64,000 bases of DNA from Aphrophora alni (taxonomy: Eukaryota > Arthropoda > Insecta > Hemiptera > Aphrophoridae). The stretch is taken from NCBI GenBank assembly GCA_963513935.1, contig OY740765.1, forward strand, positions 70,900,253 through 70,964,252. The letters are read 5' to 3'. The notes under the pieces were generated by a model, which was not told the DNA's origin, searched no databases, and saw only the letters and a list, made by a program, of their open reading frames with translations. Position numbers and translations under genes: made by a program. Shown one piece after another: positions 45,870 to 57,561 of this stretch (its first letter is position 1; every line of letters begins with the position of its first letter).

Positions 45870-47618
45870 ATGTACATTATGTCTGACGTACTTAATACGA
45901 GTGAAATTGATCGCGTACTTTATGACAGTTCTGAGGATGACAATGATATTGATGGGTTTAATGATCAAAATGCAAGAGATTATAGTGATGAACTTGTTAA
46001 AAAGAATAATTCATGAGATAAAAGTGAAATCGAGGATAGTGGAGAGAGTGTTGTGGAACTTAGTGATGATGCTGATTTTGTTCTGGGTAAAGACGGTGAC
46101 ACAATTTGGTGTACATCCGAAGTAGCACAGATTAGCAAGATCAAAAAACAAAACATAGTGAAAAAACTTCCTGGACCAAAACGACGTAAGTAATGAATTT
46201 GAGGCTTTTTTATCAATGATAAGTCTTGAAATGATTGATGAAATTTTAGACTGTACTAATAAATATATAACTTCTATTACACACAAATTTCTTAAAGAAC
46301 GAGATTGCTTACAGTCTAACAGAACTGAAATTATGGCATTATTTGGGGTGTTGTATTTGATTGGTACAAGAAAGAGTGGTCATGCAAATGTCAGGGAACT
46401 ATGGGCTCGTGATGGCAAGGGAATACCTGTTATACGAGCAGCTATGAGCTATAAATGCTTTTTATTTTTATTAAATTGTATGAGATTTGATGATAAAGCG
46501 ACTCGAGAAGATCGCCGAAAGCTTGATAAACTTGCTCCAATAAGATATATTGTTGATTCATTTGTAAAAAACTGTATTGAGAGTTACAATACATCTGAAT
46601 TTGTGACAGTTGACTAGATATTGCATCGTTTTCGAGGTCGGTGTTCTTTTGTGCAGTATATTCCCAACAAACCAGCCTAGTATGGTTTTAAAATGTTCAC
46701 ACTATGTGATGCTAAAACATTTTACTGTAGTAATTTTGAAGTTTATTGTGGGAGGCAACCACAGGGCCCATATGAAGCATCAAATAGCACCCTAGATATA
46801 GTAAAACCAATTGAAAAATCTAATAAAATTGTAACGACCGATAACTGGTATACAAGCATCCCTCTTGCTGATTACTTATTAAATAATGGACTTACACTGA
46901 TTGGAACTTTGAAAAAAAAACAAGGAAGTTATACCACCCTCATTTCAACCTAATAAATCTAAAGATGTTAGCAGCTCTATGTATGGCTTCCAAGATGATA
47001 AAACTTTAGTTTCTTATGTGACAAAATAACAATGTTATACTATTGTCAACAATGCATGACACAAAAGTGACCGATGAAGATACTGGAAAACCGGAAATAA
47101 TCATAGATTTTAACAGGACCAAGAGCGGTGTTGACACATGTGATAAAATGTGTGCGTCATACTCTGTATCTAGGGTTACAAGACGCTGGCCTCTAGCTCT
47201 TTTTTGTGCTTATGAACATGAGCATTATTGCAAGGGTAATTTTAAATTTTAATAAAAATGACCAGACACCATGCAGAAGGAAGCTATTTCAAAAAATCTA
47301 GCTATGAGTTTACTGAAAGAACATTTGGAAATTAGAGCTAATATTAGGTCACAGCCTGTGGACGTAAGAACTTTTTTATCAGGATACAAAACTACCACAG
47401 AAGAAGAGAAGGTCGAGCAGCCTGCTAAAAAAAAAGGGTACATGCTGGTTATGTGGAAGGAAAAAAACTCTTCAACGACAATGAAATGCAACACATGTTC
47501 ACGATTTGATTGCAAGGGACACGCTGAAAAACAAGTCATTTTTGTTCCTGCTGCAAGCAAGGCAATGACAACGAAGATATTGATGAGTAAATGGACTAAA
47601 CATTTTATAGTAACTTAA
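45870..47618 (+). pseudogene. piggyBac transposase pseudogene (element 2)
   Basis: The likely ATG is in the 45870-45880 region (MYIMSDVLNTSEIDRVLYDS), with an acidic N-terminus. A TGA at about 46014 is followed in frame by DGDTIWCTSEVAQ, then a frameshift near 46195. The domain continues RKSGHANVRELWARDG and ends ...SEFVTVD at a TAG (46615), where the first catalytic Asp lies. FRGRCSFVQYIPNKPA follows, then FTLCDAKTFY. The second Asp is in VTTDNWYTSIPLADYL (about 46835-46880) and the third in TKSGVDTCDKMCASYSVSR (about 47125-47175). A cysteine-rich C-terminus (CNTCSRFDCKGHAEKQ) is present. The DDD triad is kept, but three or more stops and frameshifts break the gene. Confidence 0.88.
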
Positions 47619-47833
47619 ATACTTACCTACCTAATTTTTATCATGTAATAACATTCATTTTTTTTTGTATGATTTTGTATAATACACATTTTGAAATGTA
47701 GTGCTTTTTATTTTAATACCTTTAAAACTATGGTTAAGTGTTAAAACCACTTGCTCACATATAATAATATATGAAACAAGCCAATTGCAGCAATATTGGT
47801 AAGTATCTACCAGGAAAATTTGCAAAAAACACC

Positions 47834-47852
47834 TGTTGCACAATGTACAACA
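47834..47852 (-). repeat. 3' subterminal 19-bp palindrome of piggyBac 2
   Basis: TGTTGCACAATGTACAACA, 43 nt from the 3' end; inverted partner of 45595-45613. Confidence 0.85.
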
Positions 47853-48864
47853 CGCACGTCCTTGTGTTATACGAAATGGTGCGCGTTCCGGAAGGTTAAA
47901 AAAAATGAAAAATGAAAGGTAATTAGAAAGACATATTAGAATGCTAAAATGTAAGTAGATTACTCAGAACTATTGTGTTTGAGCAGAGTGTAAATCATGT
48001 GAGTTGGGCTAGAGAAATGCAGACGCGAGAGGAATCATGGTCATTCTATAATGTTGCATCGTAGGAGGTAGACGCCGCAATGGCATGTGTGAATTTATAG
48101 ACAGAAAAAGTATAATTATGCAATGATAAATGTTTGCAATGTAAATTATATTGATGACTAACCTTAGTACTACCGACCAACAGTGTTGATTCATGTAAAT
48201 ATGGAGTAAAATCAATAAAAACTGTGTATAATCTGATACCACGTATCTGTAAGTAGAAAACTAGGCCTAGTTTTTAACATAAGCCACAAAATAAAGTGGT
48301 CTGTGCGATTGCAATGCATTTTTTCGATAAACAATGCTAGAAGGTTTTGGACTGGTGATTTTTAATCATAAAAAGCTGAGTGAAAACCTAAAGAAGAATC
48401 AAAATGGTGTGTGAAATTGAGCTTCCTCCATTAGCAGGTCGCCGTAATTTGTGAGTTCGTAAAAAAGTAATGAGACGATATACAGTGCAATTGAGTGACT
48501 TCTTATTAGCGAAGTGATCTGTTTCATCACGATTAAGTGTATGGTAAAAGCACAATATTGATTATGTACCGTATGTATTGGGTTAAGAAATATTATTGTT
48601 AATTATCCATAGTTTTCAACATATCTTTGATTGATTCTTTTTTATTATATTATATTAGTTTCATGTCTGTCTTTAGTATTCTGCTTTAAAAAATAATAAT
48701 GATGAATAAGGATATATGATTTTGCTTATTGAAAAGATTAAAATTTGATTTGAAATATATATAAGCTAGTCATAAATGAATTTGATTTAGGTTTTGAAGT
48801 TCAAGTCTTATGATAGGAGATTGAAATATTCTGCTCATCTTGGATCAAACTCTTATTTTTTATA

Positions 48865-48904
<40 letters not shown>

Positions 48905-48930
48905 CTTTTGTTAATGATTCTTTTAAAAAA

Positions 48931-49787
48931 TTGACATTTGATTTTGTAAAATGTTTTAAATCCAGTTGGAAGATCAAAGTAAGAATGATCAAAGTAGTAT
49001 TTGTCTTAATATAAAATGTGAACTTTTAATACTGTGATGTGAACTGTTATAAATATGGTGTAAGCTAATAAGTGAGACAATTGAATCGCGAATTCTGGAC
49101 AAAACTGTAAAATGATAAAATAGAACAGTTTAAATTATAACACTAACAATCATTTTGTTATTTGAACAATAAAAAATGAATTCTGTAAAGCGGCAAGGTG
49201 AATTGAGAATGTCAGCGTCTGAACATAGGACCATCGTCAACGTCCACGAGGCAGTAGGACATTTCCGGAGAACCAAGCGAGGCATCTCGAAAGAATAATT
49301 GTGTTTTTAACTAAAAAGAACGTAACTGGTATACACGTTAAGACTTTTATTCTGAAATTATATTTGTTTATAACATGATAAAAAACATTTCAATGTTTAA
49401 GTATAAGTTTTGATTTGGCAAATTTGAGCTATGATATTTCAGACTGTGTCTTACATTATAAAATATATAGAAAATTATTAAAATAAAGTAGTTTTTTTAT
49501 AAATAAGTTAATAAATTACTTGATCTATTTCGGAAGAACAAAATTTTAAATCATATAAATTTAAATAAACAAACTAAAGATTTATTCACTTTCAGAGTTG
49601 CAACAAAAAAGTAAATTCAATTATTAAAATTCAATTTGATTTTTTAAGAAATATTAGGATGCATTAAGTTAAGATTTTGAATATAAATGTCAAATCTAAC
49701 ATTGATAATAAATTTGTGTAATTGTTTTAAAGTTTTAAATTTAATAAGTCATGTTAAGTTTCAGCACAACAAACAAGATATCTTTAT
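48931..49787. other. Unassigned AT-rich intronic stretch
   Basis: Nothing recognisable on either strand. Confidence 0.4.
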
Positions 49788-49921
49788 TTACCAAGAACCA
49801 CTAAAAGTACACTTTAAAAAGGATCTACGACCCTGAGAATTTTTTAATAATAATAATTAACTTTTACTTTTTCAAAATTGATGAGTTAATTCCATCTGGC
49901 GCCCATAAAGCTGAGCAATGT
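49788..49921. repeat. Interspersed repeat fragment (partner 40901-41060)
   Basis: AAAGTACACTTT, ACCCTGAGA, TTCAAAATTGATGAG, TCTGGCGCCC and GCTGAGCAA blocks in the same order as at 40901. Confidence 0.7.
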
Positions 49922-50029
49922 TCATTAAATAAATACTTAAGATAAAAAAGTGCCAATTTAAGATTTTTAGATTCAAATCAATTCGTAAATACAAAACCCA
50001 CATTTTTTAATATTACACAACCAAATAAA

Positions 50030-50540
50030 ACTTATTGGTTGACATCTCTCCAATAATGTTGGTTCTTGGTAAAAAAATCAAAAAATTATCATGGTGCTGT
50101 TAAAAAATATGTTTTTCTCATTATCGGTTTTACCAATTTTGTTCAAGTTTTAGTTAAATGTGAAGACTAATAACACAAACCCATGTGGTAAATCACAAGT
50201 AAAAACATATAATGGTTCAGAAATTAATGGTTTTTAAAAAAGAACTTAGACCAATGTCATTAAATGCTCGATTTTAATCAAATACAATTTACCTGGAGGA
50301 TGTGTTTATTGCACAAGCAAAGCATGTTTAGGCTCTTATATTTAAATATATAAAATATTTGTTCAAAGACTGTGTCCATGGTTTATTTTCACTATTTTTT
50401 GACAACTACCGAATTAACATTTTTGGTAACAATTAGTTTTGGTTTTTTTTTTATTTGGTTTTAGTAATGAATGAGTGGAGAAGGTTTGTGCAATATGTTT
50501 TTGTATAATTTATTTTGATTAGTTTAAACGCTTATCTGTA
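50030..50540. repeat. Intronic repeat, copy 1 (partner 51830-52290)
   Basis: Shares GACATCTCTCCAATAAT, TGTTCAAxTTTxxxTTAAATGTGAAGA, GCTCGATTTTAxTCAAAT and CATTTTTGGT blocks, in order, with 51830-52290. The two copies flank host exon A (50967-51150). Confidence 0.75.
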
Positions 50541-50966
50541 ACCAAAAATCTGACACAAATGATAGACGCACAGATTACACCTTTTGGAATTTCTCAAGGT
50601 TTTTTGGTCAGAATGAGTAATGTTTTTTCCTAACGAATTAACTGAAATTGTTAAATGTAATTATGTGAAAATAGAATGAGAGTGTAAATTTATAAACTAT
50701 TATTTATTAATCGAGTTCCCCTTTATGCAGAAACTTGCATAAACTATAAAATCAGACATCACTTAAAGTAACTTTTTATAAGTAAAAATATTGATATTAA
50801 CAAAATATTTCGTAATCAGTTATTAATATGGAAATCCTTAAAAACATCCTACTGTCTGTTTTCTGATCAAATTTGTTTAAATCAAATGATTATACCTAAT
50901 TTATCTTGTGCTTTCATAATATAATACTTAAATCAAGAGATATATTGAATAAAAAAGACATTAAAC

Positions 50967-51150
50967 CTCTTCCAAACTTCCAGTATCGTTGTATCGAACT
51001 TTACTCAGTTGAGTAGTATCATCTTGCTGATGTCTAGAATGTTCCTTTCTCCAGAAATCCAAACTAGATTCTAATTTTGTCCATTCGATGCTTTGAGTAC
51101 GATATGGAGTGCCTCTTATTCTGTCACCATGGTCATCTTTACCCCAGCTC
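50967..51150 (-). CDS. Host gene exon A (most 5' exon seen)
   Basis: 184 nt. Acceptor TATGTCTAG|GAGC at 51150, donor GAAGAG|GTTTAA at 50967. It begins with one base completing a codon and ends in phase 0. Residues include SWGKDDHGDRIRGTPYRTQS, IEWTKLESSLDFWRKEHSR and a Gln/Thr-rich tail, then DTGSLEE. An ATG at 51158 is in frame (MSRSWGKDD), so this could instead be the first coding exon, but the upstream TCTAG fits an acceptor. The GTTTAA donor is a weak match to consensus. Codon use is less AT-extreme than the flanks. The next exon follows after 8.0 kb. Confidence 0.65.
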
Positions 51151-51829
51151 CTAGACATACATATTGAAATTAAATTTATTTACAAGGAAATACTTTTTCA
51201 AATACATGCGTAGTAAAGAAACATTTTTGTGATCAGGTAAACAACTGTTTTTTATTACAAAATGTCTGATTTTGTCTGTATATCTTTTCATAGTGATTTA
51301 TCAGATATAGTTTGACAGATTTTATTGTATTGAAAATAACAATTTTTGTAACTTTTTAAATTGTGTACATATTTACAACTCAAGATACATATAAAAATAT
51401 TATGTGAATACAAAAATAAATAAAATCAATCCAAGAAAGGAGTATGAAAACTGTTATCTAAAATAACCAGTTTGAGATAATATTTCAAAATTTCAGACTT
51501 GAATTTTATGAAAGTCAAACATAATCTGAGAAGAAAAAAAAATACACAAACATAAACTGTCTGTTCTAATAACCAGTAAAACGTTAAAGTAGTAGTTATA
51601 CTAAACTTTTCTTTTTTTTTAATTAAACAGTATTTGTGTTGTTTTTCCTTCTACTTACACACATTTTTACTTGCTCTCATATACATAGTATAAAGAAAGT
51701 TATGTGATGTGTCAACAATTATGTATAGTTTTTTGGAGGTGTATCAGTTTTGAGTTCTCCTGAGTGCAAAAAAATGTTTTTTTGAATGATGTCTATCTAT
51801 CATCTGTATCGTCTGTCATAAGTGAATGT

Positions 51830-52290
51830 ATTGGTTGGCATCTCTCCAATAATACCAGTTCATGAGTTATCGGTAAACAAAATTGACATGGGGGTGTTAT
51901 AAAGGACCTAACAATTTTGTTCAAATTTGATTTAAATGTGAAGATTAATAACCCAAACATGTATACAAAATAGCAGGAGAAAACCATAATTGTTCGGCAA
52001 TAATTGGAAAAAAAAATTGACTCCCATTATTAAAAGCTCGATTTTAGTCAAATTTAGCTTATGCTGAGGACATGTTAATAGTACAAGCAATACAACTTTA
52101 GTCCATATTAATATATATAAATATTTTTTTCAAACATGATTCATTTTCACATCTTTGTCTAACAACAACTGAACTGACATTTTTGGTGATGAATAATTTT
52201 CGTTGGTTTTTATTTTATTTTGGGTATGGGTGAGTAAGAAAGTTTCTTAAATTTTTTTGTACCATTTATTTAAGTAAGACTAGTTTATAC
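51830..52290. repeat. Intronic repeat, copy 2 (partner 50030-50540)
   Basis: Same orientation and block order as copy 1, about 1.8 kb away. Minus-strand ORF 51793-51987 lies within it and is not a gene. Confidence 0.75.
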
Positions 52291-52509
52291 ACCATGACTG
52301 GGAAAACTTCTTCAAGTTTGAATACACCAAAGCAGCTTCTAGGTCAAGCACACTTGATAGGTCCTTTACAACATTGTAAATAATGTGTTTTAAATATCTC
52401 TGTGTTAGTTTACTTTACATTGTAAATCACTAGGTTGATCACCAATCACACCCATTATTGAAGAGCACTCTGTGTTTAAAATTTAGAACACAACAAATTT
52501 TCATCCTGG

Positions 52510-52780
52510 TGAAATAAATCAAAAAGTTGTGGAAGTATACAAGGAAGGAGTTAAGAATGAGTAAAACATGAGTAAATGGTGTAGGTTGTTTATTGAAGGC
52601 AGAACTAATGTTTATTTAAGTTGATAATTATATTCATGAAAATATACAATTCACTTTTGATGAACTGCATGAGGCTCTTCCTCAAGTTTCACAATCTATA
52701 ATTTATGACCTTTTTTCTATAAGCTCCAGTAAACAAATTTTTTAGCATTGTGGGTTATAAAAATGCTTACAGGGGAAACA
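52510..52780 (+). pseudogene. mariner-like transposase fragment
   Basis: Reads VVEVYKEGVKNE, stop, then MSKWCRLFIEGRTNVY, matching the (V/I)xxWCRxFxxGRTNVxDE helix-turn-helix stretch of mariner/SETMAR-type transposases. In another frame NYIHENIQFTFDELHEALPQ and VSQSIIYDLF match IxExxxFTxxELxEEFPxVSxSxxYxI. The catalytic domain (DDD) is not recognisable downstream. It is a small, decayed N-terminal remnant. Confidence 0.78.
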
Positions 52781-52996
52781 AAAAGTGTATAAGCGCTGTT
52801 CTGTCACAACAGATTTCTATAATGCCACAACAAACTTCTGCTACATCTTAACAAGTACTTTGATCACCAATAGAAAAATTAAAAAATGTTGTAATTTGTA
52901 TTGTGAGTGGAAATTTTGTACATTAAACTTTTTGAGAACTATGCCTATCTTAGAACATGTCTTTAGAATGAAGCCTTTGGCTATAGGTAGTTCACC

Positions 52997-54259
52997 TTGT
53001 AACATTGTGAATTTTGAGTTTTATTGGTTTGTAAAGAAAGAGCGTATGTTTGAACAGGGAAAAAGCTGAACATAAGTTGCAATGCAGGGTACTGATAAGA
53101 CCAATTGTCTGTGTGCGCGGCTCTGACGCTACTAGCCATTCTGTAAAAGTAGGGCTCGCTCACCCAACTATGTTTGTCTACCTTTCGCGACACATAATTA
53201 CAGTTTGCAAGATTTGTAGTGCATATAGAAACATGTTTACAAACAACTCGAAGCTACATTGAAGACAGACGAATAATCTACGTCCGGCGCGCCGCGCGGG
53301 ACCACATGTTTTTGGAAATGAGCGATAACCACTCCCCTTTTCCCCGCCGCACCATAGCAAACCGCACGCACAGACAAATGGACCCATCAGTACGTATAGG
53401 CAGAGTAACAGCGAGCGGGAGGCGGAACAACAAATAGTCCTTCCAATTATTATTTATAACTTAAAAAAGGACAAGATTTGAAAAGATATAAGTGATGAGA
53501 GATAATCAGAGAAATGTGCACTATGTTTAGATATAAGTAGAATGATAAGAACTATTGTAATTAAACAAAATGTAAATCACGTGCTTGTACCATACGAGAC
53601 TTGTGCGTAGTGGGACATTGCATCAGTCTACAGAGTTCCGTCGTAGCGAAAAGTCGCTCATAATGGCAAGTGTTAAATCATGGACAGAAAAAGTATAATT
53701 ATGGATTAATAATTGTTTGTAAAGTAAATTATTTCGATAACTAATGTCAGTACTGTCGACTAACAGTGTTGGTTCATGAAAATATGCAGCAAAATTGATA
53801 AAAACTGCATAATGTGAGACCACGTGTCTGTAACTAGAAAACTAGGCTTAGTTCTCAATATAAGCCAAAAAATAAAATGTTTTGTGTGAATGTATCACAT
53901 TCTTTTGATAAACAATACTCGAAGATATTGAACTGGTGACTTTTGACTATTAAATTGTGAGTTAAATCACAATGAAGACTCAAAATAGTGCGTGAAGTTA
54001 AGTTTCCTATAAGACAGGCCGCCGTATTTAAGTAGTCGTATAAACAGTAATAAGACAATGTTTCAGTGCAATTGAGTGACTTGTTCTTAGTGAAGAAATC
54101 TGCTTCAGCATGACTACGTGTATGGTAAAAGCACGACAATAATTATGTATGTATTAGGTTAAGAAAAATAATTGTTAAACATCCATAGATTTCAAAATAC
54201 CTTTGATTTTTTTATTATTATACTCTATTAATTTCATGTCTGTCTATAGTATTCTGTTT

Positions 54260-54299
<40 letters not shown>

Positions 54300-54349
54300 G
54301 ATGAATAAGTATATATGGTTTTGCTTATTGTGAAGATTAAAATTTGATT

Positions 54350-54401
<52 letters not shown>

Positions 54402-54560
54402 ATAAATGAATTTGATTTTAGTTTTGAAGTTCAAGTCTTATGATAGGAGTTTGAAATATTCTACTTCATCTTGGATCAAACTCTTATTTTATGTAATCAT
54501 ATATATAAATAAAACCTTTTGTTAATAGTTCTATGTAAGTAACATTTGATATAGTAAAAT
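52997..54560. repeat. Unclassified interspersed repeat, copy 2 (empty site)
   Basis: Colinear with 45228-45577 plus 47896-48930. At 53462-53485 the sequence AAAAAAGGACAAGATTTGAA corresponds to the TTAA insertion site of piggyBac 2 and contains no insertion. A GC-rich segment (about 53270-53440, GGCGCGCCGCGCGGGACC) occurs only here. Two long TA-dinucleotide runs (about 54263-54297 and 54353-54399) lie in its right part. Overlapping short ORFs on both strands look spurious. Confidence 0.72.
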
Positions 54561-55225
54561 GTCTTTAATACTTATCCATGAAATTTAGATATGTGTGTTT
54601 ATTATAATTTGTTTGTTCAAATAAACAAGATGTTTGTTTCAGTATAAAGGGACTTCCACTTTACATCCAATATTCCAAATAACTTCCTTCATTTATTATA
54701 ATTTTCGCTCAACATGTGAATATTTGTATGTAAATTAGCTTCAGAATTTTTAAATTATTACAATAAATGTTGCAACAACGTGGGGCAGTTTGTAACTAAA
54801 GTAACTTCATTTTTTAAATTATTACAACCTAAGCCAATCATCCAACACATGGGTTATGAAGGATTTAAAAATTATATTAATAATAATAATACATTGTATA
54901 ATTAATTAAGTATATTACATTTTTATTACTTTATGGAAAATAAACATTTAATTATGTATATGGAAATAAGTCTTAAAAGGTATAGGATTTACACTTAAGC
55001 TCACATTCAACCAATTATTTACTTCACAGTTTATCCTATTTAGTCACATTACCACAATTTATTTCGCAGTTGTTCCTATTTACAGTCACATCATTATCAG
55101 TAAAATCACTTGAAATTTCTTCTTCACATTCTGAAATAATACTGTATAATTCATCACAATAAAAAAAAAGTTTGGCTACTTTGACACCATATTAAAAACA
55201 CCGAGTGCTACAACCATGTGGTGAA
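54561..55225. other. Unassigned AT-rich stretch
   Basis: No gene or element recognised up to the TTAT target duplication of the LARD. Confidence 0.4.
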
Positions 55226-55229
55226 TTAT

Positions 55230-57127
55230 TGTAGCATTCATAAAATAAATCTGCATTTTGTTATCGGCAGTCCACTCGCCGTCCCTCTTATCTTCCCTCT
55301 CTATCGCATGATTCATGCAAGCGCAAAGTCCATTCCCTGGTTAGCCCACCTGTTCTAAATCCGTTATCTAGTCTACCTGTAGTCACACAATGTCTGACAT
55401 CCATATTTAGCTACGTTAGAGATAAATTTCTTTCTTGGACTTCAAAATTTCTACCTCAGTTCTTTGGCAATGTTAATCTACAAGTTTTGTGCGTTTTAGT
55501 TCTATAATGTTTAGTAAATTTTCGTTTTCACGGCACAAGCTTACGTGAACTGCGACAGGATTTTCCAGGTACAGATTTTATCATATATTAAATTTTTGTT
55601 AATGCTTTAAAACAATTTATTAATTATCATGTATTTTTAAAATATGTATTTCATGTTTTATTTAATATTCAATGTTCTTTTGAAACTCAATGATTATAAA
55701 AATTTACTTTTCTTAAAACATACTTTACAAAATCTTGTAAAGGCACATTTTGAGTTTGGAACAATTATGTGAAATAAGTGCAAACTAATGTTGAACTTTG
55801 AATGATCGAAATATCTCATTGTACATGTCAAATATAAAACAATTGAAGAAATCTGTTCTAAATCAGAAAATTTCGTTTTGCAGACTTTTGCAAATCTTTG
55901 CAAGTCTTATACAAGCTTTGTTTCAAACAAAATTAAATATATATAAATAGATTTATAATCATCTAAGAAGCTTTTAAGTACAATCTTAACGAATTTCTGT
56001 TATACAATCAATTTTCTTTGATTTTGACAAATAACCAGATATTTTCTTTAATAATGAACATTAATGCTAAAACATGTCCGATTTTGTACAGACACTAAAA
56101 AACATGTTTTTTTGCTATAGCTAATATGCTGGTAGAAGAAACACAGCGAAAGATCTAGACATGTTTCGTCCTGTTAACAAAACACGTTTTATCCAACTTA
56201 GCTTCAGTTTCATGTGCACAAAAGTGATGTAAAAAAAAAAAAAAAGAAAAAAACTAACTTTATTGAACTTTAATTAAACTCATATTGTATATGTGCCTAA
56301 AATTTATTTCAGCGAATATGTTTTCTTAAAACATTCTTTTAGATGTAGACTTGTGTAATTAATTATAAAATATATAAAAATTATTGGGTGGAGCCTGCAT
56401 GCAAACTTTCGGTCCCAACAACCTCCCAGAGGTTAGTTTCTAAATTAAAACAATTGACGTCAATTAATAAAACTTAATACTGTATTCAAAATTTTCTTTT
56501 TAAAATAAACTTCTCTTTTTTATAATAAATTCTTTATCTAAAATATATATATATATTTATTGGCCAATATAGCATTTAAGAAATTTATAAAATAAGTAAT
56601 ATTATGTAACTGTTTTAGAAAGCTATCATTTCATAAAGTTAAAAGGGGGGGAAATAAAAATCAGTATCTTTTCATCTTTTTATTTTTGTAATTTTTACAT
56701 TTAAGGGCATATAATCTTTTTTTTTGGATTAATTATAATCCTGTTAATTGTTAAGCTGTGCTCTTTGTCTTTGTTAAATTTTGTAACTATAAAATATATA
56801 AACTAAAAGAAGGGGGGGATAAATTTTCAGAATCTATTGATTAATTTTTTTATTTAAATTATAATATTTTGTATTAAGGGCGTATAACTTTTTATTAATT
56901 ATAATATTTTTAATCATAAGCTGTTTATGATAATTTTGTCTCAGGATGTATTTCTCAGTTGTAAATGATAAAATCTGAAACGTCGAAATTTCTTTTTTAC
57001 AATAAACTTGAGCCTTGTTAATCACTAAATTTGTTTTTGTCTTTTTTAATTTTTTTTTTTTTTTTAATTTCTAAACATTGTTACCATTTTGGTTCCGCCT
57101 TTCTTAAATTTAAGTCCCCTGGTAACA
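55230..57127 (+). mobile_element. 5' LTR of the LARD, subfamily B
   Basis: TGTAGCATTC...CCCCTGGTAACA. Donor-like TTTTCCAG|GTA at 55568/55569, TGACGTCA at 56455-56462, ATTGGCCAAT at 56559-56568, and tandem G-run modules starting at 56606 and 56783 (G-runs 56645-56651 and 56812-56818). AATAAA occurs near the start. ORFs 55694-55903 and 56834-57025 recur identically in the 3' LTR and are not genes. Confidence 0.92.
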
Positions 57128-57133
57128 TGTGTC

Positions 57134-57144
57134 TGGTAGCAGAG
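57134..57144 (+). promoter_or_regulatory. Primer binding site (initiator Met tRNA type)
   Basis: TGGTAGCAGAG begins six bases after the LTR end and is complementary to the 3' end of animal initiator methionine tRNA (...CTCTGCTACCA). It primes minus-strand DNA synthesis. Confidence 0.75.
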
Positions 57145-57501
57145 CGTGGTTAATTTTTTTAAATTCTAGTTTGTTTTTTTTTTCTAAATTACAGAGCTTG
57201 GTTAATTTTAAATTCTGGAACCTTAGTTAATTTTCAAAATTTTGCATTGGAACCATCTAAATTTAAATTCAAAATTATCTTTGTTAAACAAGGCTCATTT
57301 TTATGTTTTGCAGCTTTTTCAAATACTGCACAACTGTTGCTGATGAAATTTTTTTTATATTTTTAGTTTAAATATTCAGATATCTATAAATCTATAGTCT
57401 CTTTTTTTTTATTATTTATTTATTTTTATAAACACTTACACAAAAACTTCTAAACCAATTTTGATAAAATTTTTTTTTTATTATTATTTTGTCTGCTTAA
57501 A

Positions 57502-57510
<9 letters not shown>

Positions 57511-57558
<48 letters not shown>
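57511..57558. repeat. TA dinucleotide microsatellite in the LARD
   Basis: About 24 uninterrupted TA units inside the internal region, flanked by T-rich sequence. Confidence 0.85.

Positions 57559-57561
<3 letters not shown>

Larger units (their letters stand above)
45578..47895 (+). mobile_element. piggyBac element no. 2, TSD TTAA
   Basis: Flanked by TTAA at 45574-45577 and 47896-47899. Terminal inverted repeats CCTTTCGGGATGCACAC and the complement of CCTTCCGGAACGCGCAC (13 of 17 match). Subterminal 19-bp palindromes at 45595-45613 (TGTTGTACATAGTACAACA) and 47834-47852 (TGTTGCACAATGTACAACA) lie 17 and 43 nt from the ends, the same spacing as in piggyBac 1. Length 2318 bp. The copy at 53.46 kb of the surrounding repeat lacks it, giving an empty site. 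Confidence 0.93.
45228..48930. repeat. Unclassified interspersed repeat, copy 1, split by piggyBac 2
   Basis: Blocks 45228-45577 and 47896-48930 are colinear with 52997-54560: GTAACATTGTGAATTTTGAG at the left, AATAACTT(G/A)AAAAAGGACAAG at the insertion site, GACAGAAAAAGTATAATTATG, GTGCAATTGAGTGACTT and AAACCTTTTGTTAAT near the right. Between them sits the piggyBac at a TTAA. A TA-dinucleotide run lies at about 48869-48900. The class is unknown; no terminal repeats found. Confidence 0.75.
26006..51150 (-). other. Host gene (partial), candidate CBARP homologue, at least five exons
   Basis: Five minus-strand segments join into one reading frame with splice sites in matching phases: 51150-50967, 42969-42889, 39546-39420, 31180-30909 and 26274-26006. 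The joined product (about 310 residues seen) is hydrophilic and acidic, with no membrane segment in this part. Two spaced motifs, YRRLWQLRATLEE and ADSGYRSLE, correspond in order to YRxLWxLRASLE and MDSGYASIE in the C-terminal half of vertebrate CBARP (Dos/BARP), a neuronal protein that binds the voltage-gated calcium channel beta subunit. That identification rests on remembered motifs and is tentative. Both ends of the gene are outside what I could find. Introns total over 24 kb and are full of transposons. Confidence 0.6.

Noticed and set aside
53219..53437. Arg-rich ORF in a GC-rich segment
   Set aside because: Overlapping ORFs on both strands, found only in one copy of an interspersed repeat, no family match.
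55694..55903. ORFs repeated identically at 55694/59769 and 56834/60909, which could look like a duplicated gene
   Set aside because: They lie inside the two LTRs of one element; identity reflects LTR identity.
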